From positions 1 to 14,072 of the forward strand of contig JAGXSO010000025.1 in the NCBI GenBank assembly GCA_018333775.1: DNA of 14,072 nucleotides, given 5' to 3'. Origin of the DNA: Truepera sp. (lineage in GTDB: Bacteria; Deinococcota; Deinococci; Deinococcales; Trueperaceae). The notes under the pieces are model-generated. The model ran no database searches. It saw only the letters and a list, made by a program, of their open reading frames with translations, and had not been told where the DNA came from. Both the position numbers and the translations under genes were made by a program. Of the stretch, positions 1 through 5,819 are shown piece by piece (position 1 is the first letter of the stretch; the number at the start of each line of letters is the position of its first letter).

Positions 1-60
1 AAGAACGTGCGCGTGATTAAGGCCGCCTCCGCTCCGGCTCGCCAGCGTCAAAGCTACTAG
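1..60 (+). CDS. C-terminal end of an unidentified protein (partial)
   Basis: The window opens inside a plus-strand reading frame that ends with TAG at 58-60. The visible tail is 19 residues, KNVRVIKAASAPARQRQSY. It is basic and rich in Ala, Arg and Gln, as disordered C-terminal tails often are. A strong intrinsic terminator begins 20 bases after the stop and supports this being a real gene end. The family cannot be identified from this much sequence. Confidence 0.55.
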   Translation, partial: KNVRVIKAASAPARQRQSY

Positions 61-79
61 CTACCACTGCGCCCACTCA

Positions 80-110
80 GTCGCCCGGCCGCTACCGGGC
101 GACTTTTTTT
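80..110 (+). terminator. Rho-independent terminator
   Basis: A perfect 9-bp GC-rich stem (GTCGCCCGG at 80-88 and CCGGGCGAC at 95-103) with a 6-base loop is followed directly by seven T residues at 104-110. It ends the plus-strand gene that stops at 60. The minus-strand side has no U-tract, so it probably does not terminate mreB, whose stop lies at 163. Confidence 0.93.
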
Positions 111-162
111 GCTGGGCCTGCGCAGGTAGAGACCAGCAGCTCTTTGCTGACCGGGCCGCACT

Positions 163-1173
163 TCAGTAGCGCCGCCGGGTATCAGAGGTGCCTTGCAGCA
201 GGTGTACTAGCTCGAGCGCCTTGCTAGTGCCGATCACCACGCAATCGGTCGGGTTCTCCGCTACCGCTACTGGGATGCCGGTAATGTTGCGCAAAAAGAC
301 GTCGAAGTTCCTCAACAGCGCCCCGCCTCCGGTAAGGACGATCCCCCGTTCGATGATGTCGGCTACTAACTCCGGTGGGGCCTGCTCGAGCACCCGCCTT
401 ACCGCATCGGCCACCTTTTGCAGCGAACCGCTGAGCGCCTCCACCACATCCTCGGTACTGACCGTGATGGTCTTGGGCAGGCCATTAATCAGATCGCGCC
501 CGCGCACTTCGATCTGTTTGACCTCTTCGTTGCTGCGAATTAGCGCAGCACCGACCGTGCGCTTGATCTCTTCAGCGGTGCGGTCGCCGATCAGCAGGTT
601 TTCCTTGAAGCGGATAAAGCGGATGACATCAGAATCCAGCACGTTGCCAGCTACTCGCAGCGACTCAGCGGTGACGATCCCGCCCAGGCTGATAACCGCC
701 ACATCGGTAGTGCCGCCACCCATATCCACGATCATCGAACCGATCGGCTCGGCGATGTTGATCCCGGCGCCGATCGCCCCGGCAATCGGCTCCTCGATTA
801 GAAACGCCCTGCGCGCGCCGATCTCGTTCATGGCTTGCAGCACTGCCCGTTTTTCGACCTCGGTAATGCCTGAAGGGATGCAGACCATGATGATGGGTTT
901 AACCAGGCGGCCCGGCCCGGTGATGACCTTACGGATAAACGCCTTGAGCATCTTTTCGGTAAGGGTGTAGTTGGCGATTACGCCATCGGCCATCGGGCGC
1001 ACCGCCACGATATTTCCCGGCGTGCGGCCTAGCATCAGGTAGGCTTCGTTGCCAACCGCCTTGACCTCCTCGGTGTTGCGCACCACGGCAATAACCGCCG
1101 GTTCGCGCAGCACAATTCCCCGTCCTTTGACATGAATGCGGATATGGGTGGTGCCAAGATCAACTCCGATCAT
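163..1173 (-). CDS. mreB: Rod shape-determining protein MreB (bacterial actin)
   Basis: This is a 336-aa actin-fold ATPase. MreB forms membrane-bound filaments under the inner membrane that guide the peptidoglycan elongation complex and keep cells rod-shaped. The actin signature loops are all visible: phosphate-1 loop DLGTT at residues 5-9, the IEEPIAGAIGAG segment near 126-137, phosphate-2 loop VDMGGGTTD at 149-157, and adenosine loop LTGGGALL at 280-287. Length matches the family (about 335-350 aa). The ATG at 1171-1173 begins directly with the first beta strand. A GAGG lies only 1-2 bases upstream of it, too close for a normal ribosome binding site. A TANNNT box (TAGCCT on the minus strand) sits 6 bases upstream, so a leaderless mRNA is possible. 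mreC and mreD are not adjacent here; the next gene is divergent Uma2. An Mbl-type paralogue cannot be excluded. Confidence 0.95.
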   Translation of the reverse strand: MIGVDLGTTHIRIHVKGRGIVLREPAVIAVVRNTEEVKAVGNEAYLMLGRTPGNIVAVRPMADGVIANYTLTEKMLKAFIRKVITGPGRLVKPIIMVCIPSGITEVEKRAVLQAMNEIGARRAFLIEEPIAGAIGAGINIAEPIGSMIVDMGGGTTDVAVISLGGIVTAESLRVAGNVLDSDVIRFIRFKENLLIGDRTAEEIKRTVGAALIRSNEEVKQIEVRGRDLINGLPKTITVSTEDVVEALSGSLQKVADAVRRVLEQAPPELVADIIERGIVLTGGGALLRNFDVFLRNITGIPVAVAENPTDCVVIGTSKALELVHLLQGTSDTRRRY

Positions 1174-1275
1174 GCCTCAAGGCTACCAGGAAAGGATGGT
1201 ATCGGTGCGATCTAGCATGGTTACCCATACACTCCCCACAGCCAAGCCGTTATCAAGCTCTGACACTCATTGAGT

Positions 1276-1290
1276 TATACTGAGCCGAGG
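1276..1290 (+). promoter_or_regulatory. Likely -10 box and SD of the Uma2 gene
   Basis: TATACT at 1276-1281 is a good -10 hexamer. The predicted transcription start, 6-7 bases downstream, falls on the SD-like GAGG at 1287-1290, which is 7 bases from the ATG at 1298. I see no convincing -35 at 17 bp. The same geometry recurs at other genes in this window. Confidence 0.5.
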
Positions 1291-1297
1291 AACTGCC

Positions 1298-1837
1298 ATG
1301 CCGCTGGTCAAGCGCGAACCCTTTACCTACCACGACCTCGAACACGCCCCCGACGACGGCAAGGTTCGGGAGGTCATCCACGGGGAGCTTTACGTGACCG
1401 CTGCACCCAATACCCGCCATCAACGTCTGGTTGGCGAGCTGTTTTTCGCGATTCGCCTGTTTTTGCAGTCACAGCCCGTTGGCACGGTCATCGTCTCACC
1501 AGTCGAAGTGGTATTTAGCGAACAAGACGCCGTGCAGCCGGATGTTGTCTTCATCTCCCACGCCAGGCGCGCCATCATCGCCGAAAAGCGCCTTATGGGC
1601 CCGCCCGACTGGGTGATCGAAGTGCTCTCAGCCTCGACCCGCGAGCGCGATCTGGATCTCAAGCGCAAGCTCTATGCCCGCCACGGCGTAGTGTACTGGG
1701 CGCTCGATCCAGATGCGAATACCCTCATCGCCTGGGACGAAGGGGGCGAGCGGCGCTACGGCGCGGGCGACCAGGCGGTCGTGTCGGTCCTGCCGGGGTT
1801 TAGCCTCAACCTGGCAAGGCTGTTTGAAGCTCTCTGA
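1298..1837 (+). CDS. Uma2 family (DUF820) putative restriction-like endonuclease
   Basis: This 179-aa protein belongs to the Uma2/DUF820 family, a PD-(D/E)XK-fold group often present in many copies in Cyanobacteria, Chloroflexota and Deinococcota. Biological role and substrate are largely unknown. The motifs follow the family order: N-terminal FTYHDLEHAPDDGK and VIHGELYV (residues 9-33), QPDVVF with the acidic residue D82, PDWVIEVLS with E108, then KRKLYARHGVVYW with Lys122/Lys124 (122-134), and the C-terminal LPGFSLNLARLFE. Length is normal for the family (about 180-200). The ATG at 1298 has GAGG 7 bases upstream. The gene stands alone with its own -10 box, divergent from mreB. No toxin or antitoxin partner is visible beside it. 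Confidence 0.9.
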   Translation: MPLVKREPFTYHDLEHAPDDGKVREVIHGELYVTAAPNTRHQRLVGELFFAIRLFLQSQPVGTVIVSPVEVVFSEQDAVQPDVVFISHARRAIIAEKRLMGPPDWVIEVLSASTRERDLDLKRKLYARHGVVYWALDPDANTLIAWDEGGERRYGAGDQAVVSVLPGFSLNLARLFEAL

Positions 1838-2097
1838 CAGGTCTCTTTCAACAGAGCGATTGAGGCTGTAACCGGTAACTGCCTATGACTCGCCGCGCAG
1901 GTAGCTTAACGCCACGGGCCGTTACCTTCAACAAAAGAACTGTGGAGGGCTAATGTGGCAACCATCAAATCCGAAGTTGTCTAGGTGAGGGTACGGGTCA
2001 ACCACCTAACAGGCCTGGTCAGGGCAGGCCACACCGCATCAGCCGCCGAGAAGGCCGCCAGCCTATAGACGGCGGGCGTGTCACGCCCAACGTTTGC
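1838..2097. other. Intergenic stretch without an intact gene
   Basis: Between the Uma2 stop and the toxin-unit promoter region I see no intact gene and no convincing terminator (no hairpin followed by a T-run). It holds a decayed small ORF (1955-2068) and a short perfect inverted repeat, GGGCGTG-T-CACGCCC at 2074-2088. The repeat sits just before the point where similarity to the second toxin unit begins. Confidence 0.5.
1955..2068 (+). pseudogene. Possible remnant of a small ORF with an in-frame stop
   Basis: A GGAGGG sequence at 1944-1949 precedes overlapping start codons (ATG 1953, GTG 1955). The GTG frame reads VATIKSEVV, meets TAG at 1982-1984, then continues openly for 27 codons (VRVRVNHLTGLVRAGHTASA and on) to a second TAG. 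The good SD and the protein-like composition on both sides of the stop suggest a decayed small gene, perhaps a short DNA-binding or antitoxin-like protein. There is no recognisable family motif, so this is weak. Confidence 0.25.
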
Positions 2098-2103
2098 AAC
2101 ATT

Positions 2104-2168
2104 TGATAGCATCTCCTAGCAGTGACAGCCGATTTCTGCTGACATTCTTCTGATTCAAGGGTGCTAGC
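2104..2168 (+). promoter_or_regulatory. Candidate operator or activator array, unit A
   Basis: Four TGAY direct repeats begin at 2104, 2123, 2140 and 2151 (steps of 19, 17 and 11 bp), followed by a GCTAGC palindrome at 2163-2168. The same elements with the same spacing occur upstream of the second toxin gene. The promoter they precede has a consensus -10 but no good -35, which suggests dependence on an activator. The regulator is unknown. Confidence 0.4.
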
Positions 2169-2188
2169 TTGTCTCTGGGGCGATGCCC

Positions 2189-2206
2189 TATAATGATGAT
2201 GGAGGT
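2189..2206 (+). promoter_or_regulatory. Consensus -10 box and SD of the secreted-peptide operon (unit A)
   Basis: TATAAT at 2189-2194 is a perfect -10 hexamer. Six bases later GGAGGT (2201-2206) begins, 6 bases before the ATG at 2213. This fixes the start codon: an in-frame ATG at 2183 lies upstream of the -10 box and cannot be on this transcript. Confidence 0.75.
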
Positions 2207-2212
2207 GAGGTT

Positions 2213-2551
2213 ATGAGGAAGATGCTGGTTTTTCTCGTGGCACTGGCTCTGCTGGTCCCAGCAGGCGCTCTGGCCCAGGGGAAAACCCTCGGCCAGCCAG
2301 CCTTTACTCCGGTCTTGCCGGTGGGGGTGGAGCTGAGCAATGAGGAGCTGGCGGAGGTTGAGGGGAAGCTTGCGCCTCTCGTCAAGAAGGGTTTAGTCCT
2401 TGCCGGACAAGCAGTGCTCACCGGTTCTGGCGGCGCAGCGGTGTCATATCTCGTTAGAGGTGAGGTAGACTGGAGAATCGTAGCTGTGACCGCAAGCCTT
2501 GGTGCAGGTGTGCGACTCTACAGCGAGCTCACTAGGAGATTCTGGCGATAG
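2213..2551 (+). CDS. Secreted bacteriocin-like pro-peptide with tandem Sec and C39-type leaders (unit A)
   Basis: I know no named family for this 112-aa protein. Residues 1-21 are a classical Sec signal peptide (MRK, hydrophobic core, AGALA|Q). Residues about 28-52 are a pro-region shared with the protein at 6226. It ends in ELSNEELAEVEGK, which fits the double-glycine leader pattern read by C39 peptidases: L41 at -12, S42 at -11, E45 at -8, L46 at -7, V49 at -4, G51 at -2, but K52 at -1. The predicted mature peptide (about 60 aa from L53) is hydrophobic and glycine-rich (GLVLAGQAVLTGSGG, then TASLGAGV) with a basic tail TRRFWR, as in membrane-active bacteriocins. A putative membrane immunity gene follows after 19 bp, then a C39 peptidase and a beta-barrel gene. 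An inference from context: an exported toxin. A structural surface protein (amyloid-like, as FapC) is the main alternative. Confidence 0.7.
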   Translation: MRKMLVFLVALALLVPAGALAQGKTLGQPAFTPVLPVGVELSNEELAEVEGKLAPLVKKGLVLAGQAVLTGSGGAAVSYLVRGEVDWRIVAVTASLGAGVRLYSELTRRFWR

Positions 2552-2570
2552 GAAGAGTGAGGTAACAGAA

Positions 2571-3044
2571 ATGGCCAATGGGGGTAAGCCGCCAGCGCAC
2601 TGGCCATTCGTGGTCGTGATGCAGTACGTCCTGCGCTACACACTGTTTTTCGCTGGCATATTGCTGCTCGTCGCTTACCCCCTGGCCCTGCTGCCTATCT
2701 GGGCCGGAGTCGTAATCGCTGTCCTGGTGTATTTGGCAGGTCTTTACACTGATTATTCTACGACGAAGTGGGCTGTTTCACGCTTTGGCGTAGAAGTCGA
2801 AGGGGATGATATAGCAAGGTTTGCTATCCGCCGGTTAGGCATGCCTTTAGGTGTTCTGGCCACAAGTGCCTCTTCGATCTCGATTTCAACTCTGGCGATC
2901 TTCTTTCTCTTGGAGAAGGGTTTCCCCCACAGTCTGCTAGCGGCCTTTCTCGTTCTAGGACCAGCACACCTTGGTGCGGGTTTAGGAAACTGGCTTGTGA
3001 ATAGCGCTTACAGGGCATGGGAAAAGGCAAAGGAGCAAGCTTGA
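2571..3044 (+). CDS. Four-TM membrane protein, putative immunity protein for the unit A peptide
   Basis: This is a 157-aa protein without a family I recognise. It has about four hydrophobic segments (near residues 20-40, 43-60, 91-114 and 120-143), a charged cytoplasmic-type loop around 62-90 (FGVEVEGDDIARFAIRR) and a Lys/Glu-rich end. There is no cleavable signal peptide. I chose ATG 2571 because GTGAGG lies 8 bases upstream, and an upstream extension would run into the preceding gene. It sits 19 bp after the secreted-peptide gene and overlaps the C39 peptidase gene, so it is translated with them. Small multi-TM proteins next to membrane-active peptides are typically immunity proteins; that role is inferred from position only. 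An accessory export subunit is the alternative. Confidence 0.65.
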   Translation: MANGGKPPAHWPFVVVMQYVLRYTLFFAGILLLVAYPLALLPIWAGVVIAVLVYLAGLYTDYSTTKWAVSRFGVEVEGDDIARFAIRRLGMPLGVLATSASSISISTLAIFFLLEKGFPHSLLAAFLVLGPAHLGAGLGNWLVNSAYRAWEKAKEQA

Positions 3045-3670
3045 GGCCATTGCTGGTATTTCTTGGTGTCTTCCTGATCGGCTGGCTAGCCCTGGCCCAA
3101 CAACCCACTCCCCACCGCGACCTGCGCTACCAGCAGGTGGTGGGCCAGACCGACTGGTTCACCTGCGGCCCGGCGGCGGTAGCGACGTTGTTGCACTACT
3201 ACTACGGCATCGCGGCTACCGAGGGGCGGGTGCTGGAGCTTGCGCTACAGGCCATGCAGAAGCCGGAAAGCGAGGTGCGGCTGGTGGGGATCAATGCGCT
3301 GGCCTTGCGGCAGGCCATGCAGACCCTGGGCTTGCCCAGCCGGGGCTTTAGGCTCTCGCTAGAACAGCTGAGCGACTACTTTGCCAGGGGTGGGCTGCCG
3401 GTGGTATTACACGTCACCCGGCCTGAGCCGCACTATGTGGTGGCGGTGGGGATGGTCTGGGGCCAGGTGGTGCTGGCCGACCCTAGCTGGGGCAAGCGGA
3501 TTATGCCGCTGGAGGGCCTGCTGAGCCAGAAGGGCTTTAGCGGGGTGGCCCTGGTGCCCATTCCAAGTGGGGCGCAGGCGGTCGTGGTTCAGCCCAAGCA
3601 GGCGCAGACCCTGGGCTGGGCCGAGGGCCGCTTGCAAGCCCTGGGACGACTGGCGCGGGGGCTGCCGTGA
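3041..3670 (+). CDS. Exported stand-alone C39-family cysteine peptidase
   Basis: This is a 209-aa papain-fold peptidase of the C39 family, which usually removes double-glycine leaders and is usually fused to an ABC exporter. Here it is free-standing and exported: residues 1-19 form a Sec signal (MRPLLVFLGVF...WLALA|QQ). The oxyanion Gln and catalytic Cys lie in QTDWFTCGPAAVATLL (Q36, C42), the catalytic His in PHYVVAVGMV (H131) and Asp in LADPSWGKR (D147), so the enzyme looks intact. I prefer the TTG at 3041 over ATG 3017: AAAGGAG lies 6 bases upstream, TTGA overlaps the stop of the preceding gene, and translation then starts with the signal peptide. The next gene overlaps by GTGA. It is the likely processing enzyme for the leaders of the peptides at 2213 and 6226, acting in the periplasm. 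Pseudomonas FapD, a periplasmic C39-like protein, is the closest functional analogue I know. Confidence 0.87.
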   Translation: MRPLLVFLGVFLIGWLALAQQPTPHRDLRYQQVVGQTDWFTCGPAAVATLLHYYYGIAATEGRVLELALQAMQKPESEVRLVGINALALRQAMQTLGLPSRGFRLSLEQLSDYFARGGLPVVLHVTRPEPHYVVAVGMVWGQVVLADPSWGKRIMPLEGLLSQKGFSGVALVPIPSGAQAVVVQPKQAQTLGWAEGRLQALGRLARGLP

Positions 3671-4431
3671 AGGGCTGGCTGCTTGGGCTGGTCTGGCTGC
3701 TGGCCCTAGCCCAGAGCCAGCCCATTGACCCCCTGTTGCGACCAGAGGAGGAGGCCGGCATGCTGCGCTATAGCCTCGGCCTGAGTTACGCGCCCCAGGT
3801 ACTCCAGGCACTGGGCGCCGACCCCGAGCGAGGGCTCTACTCCCTGACCCAGGTGCAACACCGCTTGGACCTAGCGGGAAGGCTGGAGTATACCCTCGAC
3901 CCGCGCTGGTCGGCCTGGCTGGCCCTCGCGCTACAGGCGCAGCTGGTGCAGAGCGAGCGGCGCTTTGCCCAGGAGACCCGGTATGAAAACCGGCTTGGCC
4001 TGGGCTGGGGCGGCTCGCTGGGGGTGCGCTACCGCCTGGAGCCAGACTCCGCGCTCGATCCCAGGCTCTCACTCGCCCTGCGCTACCCCTGGGCGGCGCA
4101 CTATAGCTTATCGGCCAGCCTGCTGCGCGATCCGGTAGTTCTCGCTGCCTCGCTAGGCTTTAGCGATGCGCTGGATGGGGGCCCCTCCAGCCTCAGCCTC
4201 TCCTTGGGCGCGGGCTTTGTGGCCAACGAGCAGGTGAGTTTTAGCCTTAGCAAAAGCCTTTCCTGGAGCCTCGAGGCTCTGGTGCACCCAGGCGCCACCC
4301 TCAGGCTGCAAACCTCCTATACCCTGGATGCCCAGCGCGAGCAGCAGCTGGCGGTTTATACTAGCTTTGGCTGGCAAGGGGAGGTGATCCGCCCGGGGTT
4401 TGGTCTCGAGGTGGGTGGGTTGCTCAGGTAA
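3667..4431 (+). CDS. Outer-membrane beta-barrel protein, putative export channel
   Basis: This is a 254-aa protein with a signal peptide (MKGWLLGLVWLLALA|QSQP, residues 1-15). The rest is a run of amphipathic strands with alternating hydrophobic residues, for example LRYSLGLSYAP, SAWLALALQAQLVQ, NRLGLGWGGSLGVRYRLEPD, LSLALRY, SSLSLSLGAGFV, VSFSLSKSLSWSLEALV and LRLQTSYTL, with charged or Pro/Asp turns. I estimate 10-12 strands. It begins with GTG at 3667 inside the stop of the C39 gene (GTGA overlap), so the two are translationally coupled. The pairing of a periplasmic C39 peptidase and an outer-membrane barrel mirrors FapD/FapF in Pseudomonas. This protein lacks the long N-terminal coiled coil of FapF, although a short segment (residues 16-28) precedes the first strand. 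It likely carries the processed peptides across the outer membrane; that role is inferred. Confidence 0.75.
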   Translation: MKGWLLGLVWLLALAQSQPIDPLLRPEEEAGMLRYSLGLSYAPQVLQALGADPERGLYSLTQVQHRLDLAGRLEYTLDPRWSAWLALALQAQLVQSERRFAQETRYENRLGLGWGGSLGVRYRLEPDSALDPRLSLALRYPWAAHYSLSASLLRDPVVLAASLGFSDALDGGPSSLSLSLGAGFVANEQVSFSLSKSLSWSLEALVHPGATLRLQTSYTLDAQREQQLAVYTSFGWQGEVIRPGFGLEVGGLLR

Positions 4432-4489
4432 TGGTGCCGGGCTGCCGGATGGAATGCTAAGCTCGCCGAGAAACCGATGGAGGACTAAT

Positions 4490-5737
4490 ATGGCAGATGC
4501 CAAACCTGGACCCATAGCTCCAGGCGAGCGTATCGAAATAGTCGATATCCTCAGGGGTTTTGCCATCTTCGGCATCTTGCTGGTCAACATGCTCTTCTTC
4601 GCGCACCCCGTCTATCGCGCAGCGATTGACACCGGGCCGTGGGCTAACCCCTTAGACCAGGTGGCTAGCCTCTTGCTAGCCTTTTTCGCCCAAGGCAAGT
4701 TCTTTACCCTCTTTTCGCTACTGTTTGGCCTGGGCTTGGCCATTCAGATGCAGCGCTCTCAGGACAAGGGCCAGAGCGCCGTCCCGCTCTATGTGCGCCG
4801 CCTGTTGGTGCTGCTACTCATCGGCCTGGCGCACGCCTTCCTGTTCTGGTGGGGCGATATCCTGACCGGCTACGCCCTGGTCGGTTTCATACTGCTCCTT
4901 TTTCGGCACACCGAGCCGCGCCGGCTGCTGCGCTGGGCCGTCGTCTTTCTTGCCATTCCGCTGGTACTGACTGCCGGATCGGTAGCGCTCTTCGAACTCG
5001 CCCGCACCACACCGGAAGGGGCCGCGCAGCTCGAGGCGGTGTTAGCCGAAACCGAAGCGCAGTTCCGGGCAGCCTATGAGCAGGCTCTGGCGGTTTACCG
5101 CGGTGAGAACTGGGTGGCCATGATCCCGGTGCGTATGGCGGAATGGGCGTTCTCCGCTAACGGTGCGCTCTTTGGCGGGATGCTGTTTCTGGTCCTGGCC
5201 ATGTTCCTGGTTGGGCTTTATATCGGCAAGCAGCGGCTCTTGCACAACACCACCGAGCACCTGCCGCTCTTTCGCCGAGTGTTTGCCTGGGGTGCCGGCA
5301 TCGGCATTATCGGGAACCTGCTCTACGTGACGCTGGCACACGGAGCGAGTGCGCTCGAGCTCACCTGGGGTACCCTTACTGGCCTGGCGGGTTTGCTCAT
5401 CGGCGCGCCGGCCCTGTCGCTGGCCTATGCTACCGGGCTGGTCATCCTGGCGCAAAACGCTACCTGGCACCGGCTCTTTATGCCGCTCGCCGCAGTCGGG
5501 CGCACCGCGCTGAGCAACTACCTACTGCAAACCTTAATCTGCACCACCATCTTCTACGGCTACGGCCTGGGGCTCTACGGGCAGATCGGCCCGGCGGCGG
5601 GCCTTGCACTGAGCATCGCCATCTTTGGCTTGCAAGTTCCACTTAGCAACTGGTGGGTTAAGCGCTTCCGCTTTGGGCCGTTTGAGTGGCTGTGGCGCAG
5701 CCTCACTTACGGCAAGCTGCAGCCGCTGCGGCTTTAA
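4490..5737 (+). CDS. DUF418 family (YeiB-like) polytopic membrane protein
   Basis: This 415-aa inner-membrane protein carries the DUF418 layout. The N-terminal signature RIEIVDILRGFAIFGILLVN spans residues 14-33, then come multiple TM helices, a polar loop at about 170-215 (TTPEGAAQLEAVLAETEAQF), and the conserved C-terminal region with GRTALSNYLLQTLICTTIFYG and the end motif FGPFEWLWRSLTYGK. The family is related to membrane acyltransferases but has no established reaction. I chose ATG 4490 because GGAGG at 4479-4483 is 6 bases upstream; an upstream start at 4400 would lie inside the barrel gene. The 58-bp gap has no good promoter, so it is probably the last gene of the unit A operon. A truncated copy lies at 7377-7640, downstream of the second toxin unit, so it moves with the toxin units. 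A role in export or envelope modification is possible but unproven. Confidence 0.88.
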   Translation: MADAKPGPIAPGERIEIVDILRGFAIFGILLVNMLFFAHPVYRAAIDTGPWANPLDQVASLLLAFFAQGKFFTLFSLLFGLGLAIQMQRSQDKGQSAVPLYVRRLLVLLLIGLAHAFLFWWGDILTGYALVGFILLLFRHTEPRRLLRWAVVFLAIPLVLTAGSVALFELARTTPEGAAQLEAVLAETEAQFRAAYEQALAVYRGENWVAMIPVRMAEWAFSANGALFGGMLFLVLAMFLVGLYIGKQRLLHNTTEHLPLFRRVFAWGAGIGIIGNLLYVTLAHGASALELTWGTLTGLAGLLIGAPALSLAYATGLVILAQNATWHRLFMPLAAVGRTALSNYLLQTLICTTIFYGYGLGLYGQIGPAAGLALSIAIFGLQVPLSNWWVKRFRFGPFEWLWRSLTYGKLQPLRL

Positions 5738-5744
5738 GCGCTGG

Positions 5745-5759
5745 CCAAGCTCGGCTTGG
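5745..5759 (+). other. Short hairpin after the DUF418 gene
   Basis: CCAAGC-TCG-GCTTGG forms a 6-bp stem with a 3-base loop 7 bases after the stop codon. No T-tract follows, so it may be a weak or Rho-assisted 3' end rather than an intrinsic terminator. Confidence 0.3.
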
Positions 5760-5805
5760 TAGCTCCACCGGGAATTGTAGTTACGCTGCCATCCCCTCCA
5801 AACGA

Positions 5806-5819
5806 TAAACTAGGGCATG
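5806..5819 (+). promoter_or_regulatory. Leaderless promoter (TAAACT) of the AcrVA2-like remnant
   Basis: TAAACT at 5806-5811 is followed by AGGGC and then ATG at 5817, so transcription would start at or next to the start codon. The ACTAGGGCATGA string is identical to the one in front of the BFN gene at 9898-9909. Confidence 0.5.

Larger units (their letters stand above)
2098..2383 (+). repeat. Duplicated promoter-signal-leader segment, copy A
   Basis: This segment is similar along its length to 6111-6387. The shared part covers the upstream regulatory region, the TATAAT promoter, the SD, the Sec signal peptide and the pro-leader of the secreted peptide. Similarity stops where the cargo part of the two proteins begins. 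Copy A is 9 bases longer because its signal peptide has three extra codons. It marks a duplication in which only the delivery part was conserved. Confidence 0.85.

Noticed and set aside
188..970. Long open frame (260 codons) opposite mreB
   Set aside because: It lies entirely antisense to a clear MreB coding frame, is rich in Ser/Thr/Pro/Ile in the way shadow frames of GC-rich genes are, and shows no family motif.
2074..2088. GGGCGTG-T-CACGCCC inverted repeat as a terminator
   Set aside because: No T-run follows, and the perfect 7-bp arms leave too small a loop for a normal hairpin; it may equally be a protein-binding palindrome.
2183..2212. Upstream ATG 2183 as the start of the secreted peptide
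   Set aside because: It lies upstream of the TATAAT box, has no SD, and would add residues before a perfect signal peptide; the second copy has no such start.
3017..3040. ATG 3017 as the start of the C39 peptidase
   Set aside because: It adds MGKGKGAS before the signal peptide and overlaps the previous gene by 28 bases; TTG 3041 has a proper SD and a TTGA overlap.
3407..4072. Minus-strand frame of 221 codons opposite the C39 and barrel genes
   Set aside because: Composition is dominated by Pro, Ala, Gly and Arg, it spans the junction of two well-supported genes on the other strand, and no start signal is visible.
4432..4489. Separate promoter for the DUF418 gene
   Set aside because: TGCTAAG could be read as a weak -10, but there is no matching -35 and the spacing to the SD differs from the geometry of the other promoters here.
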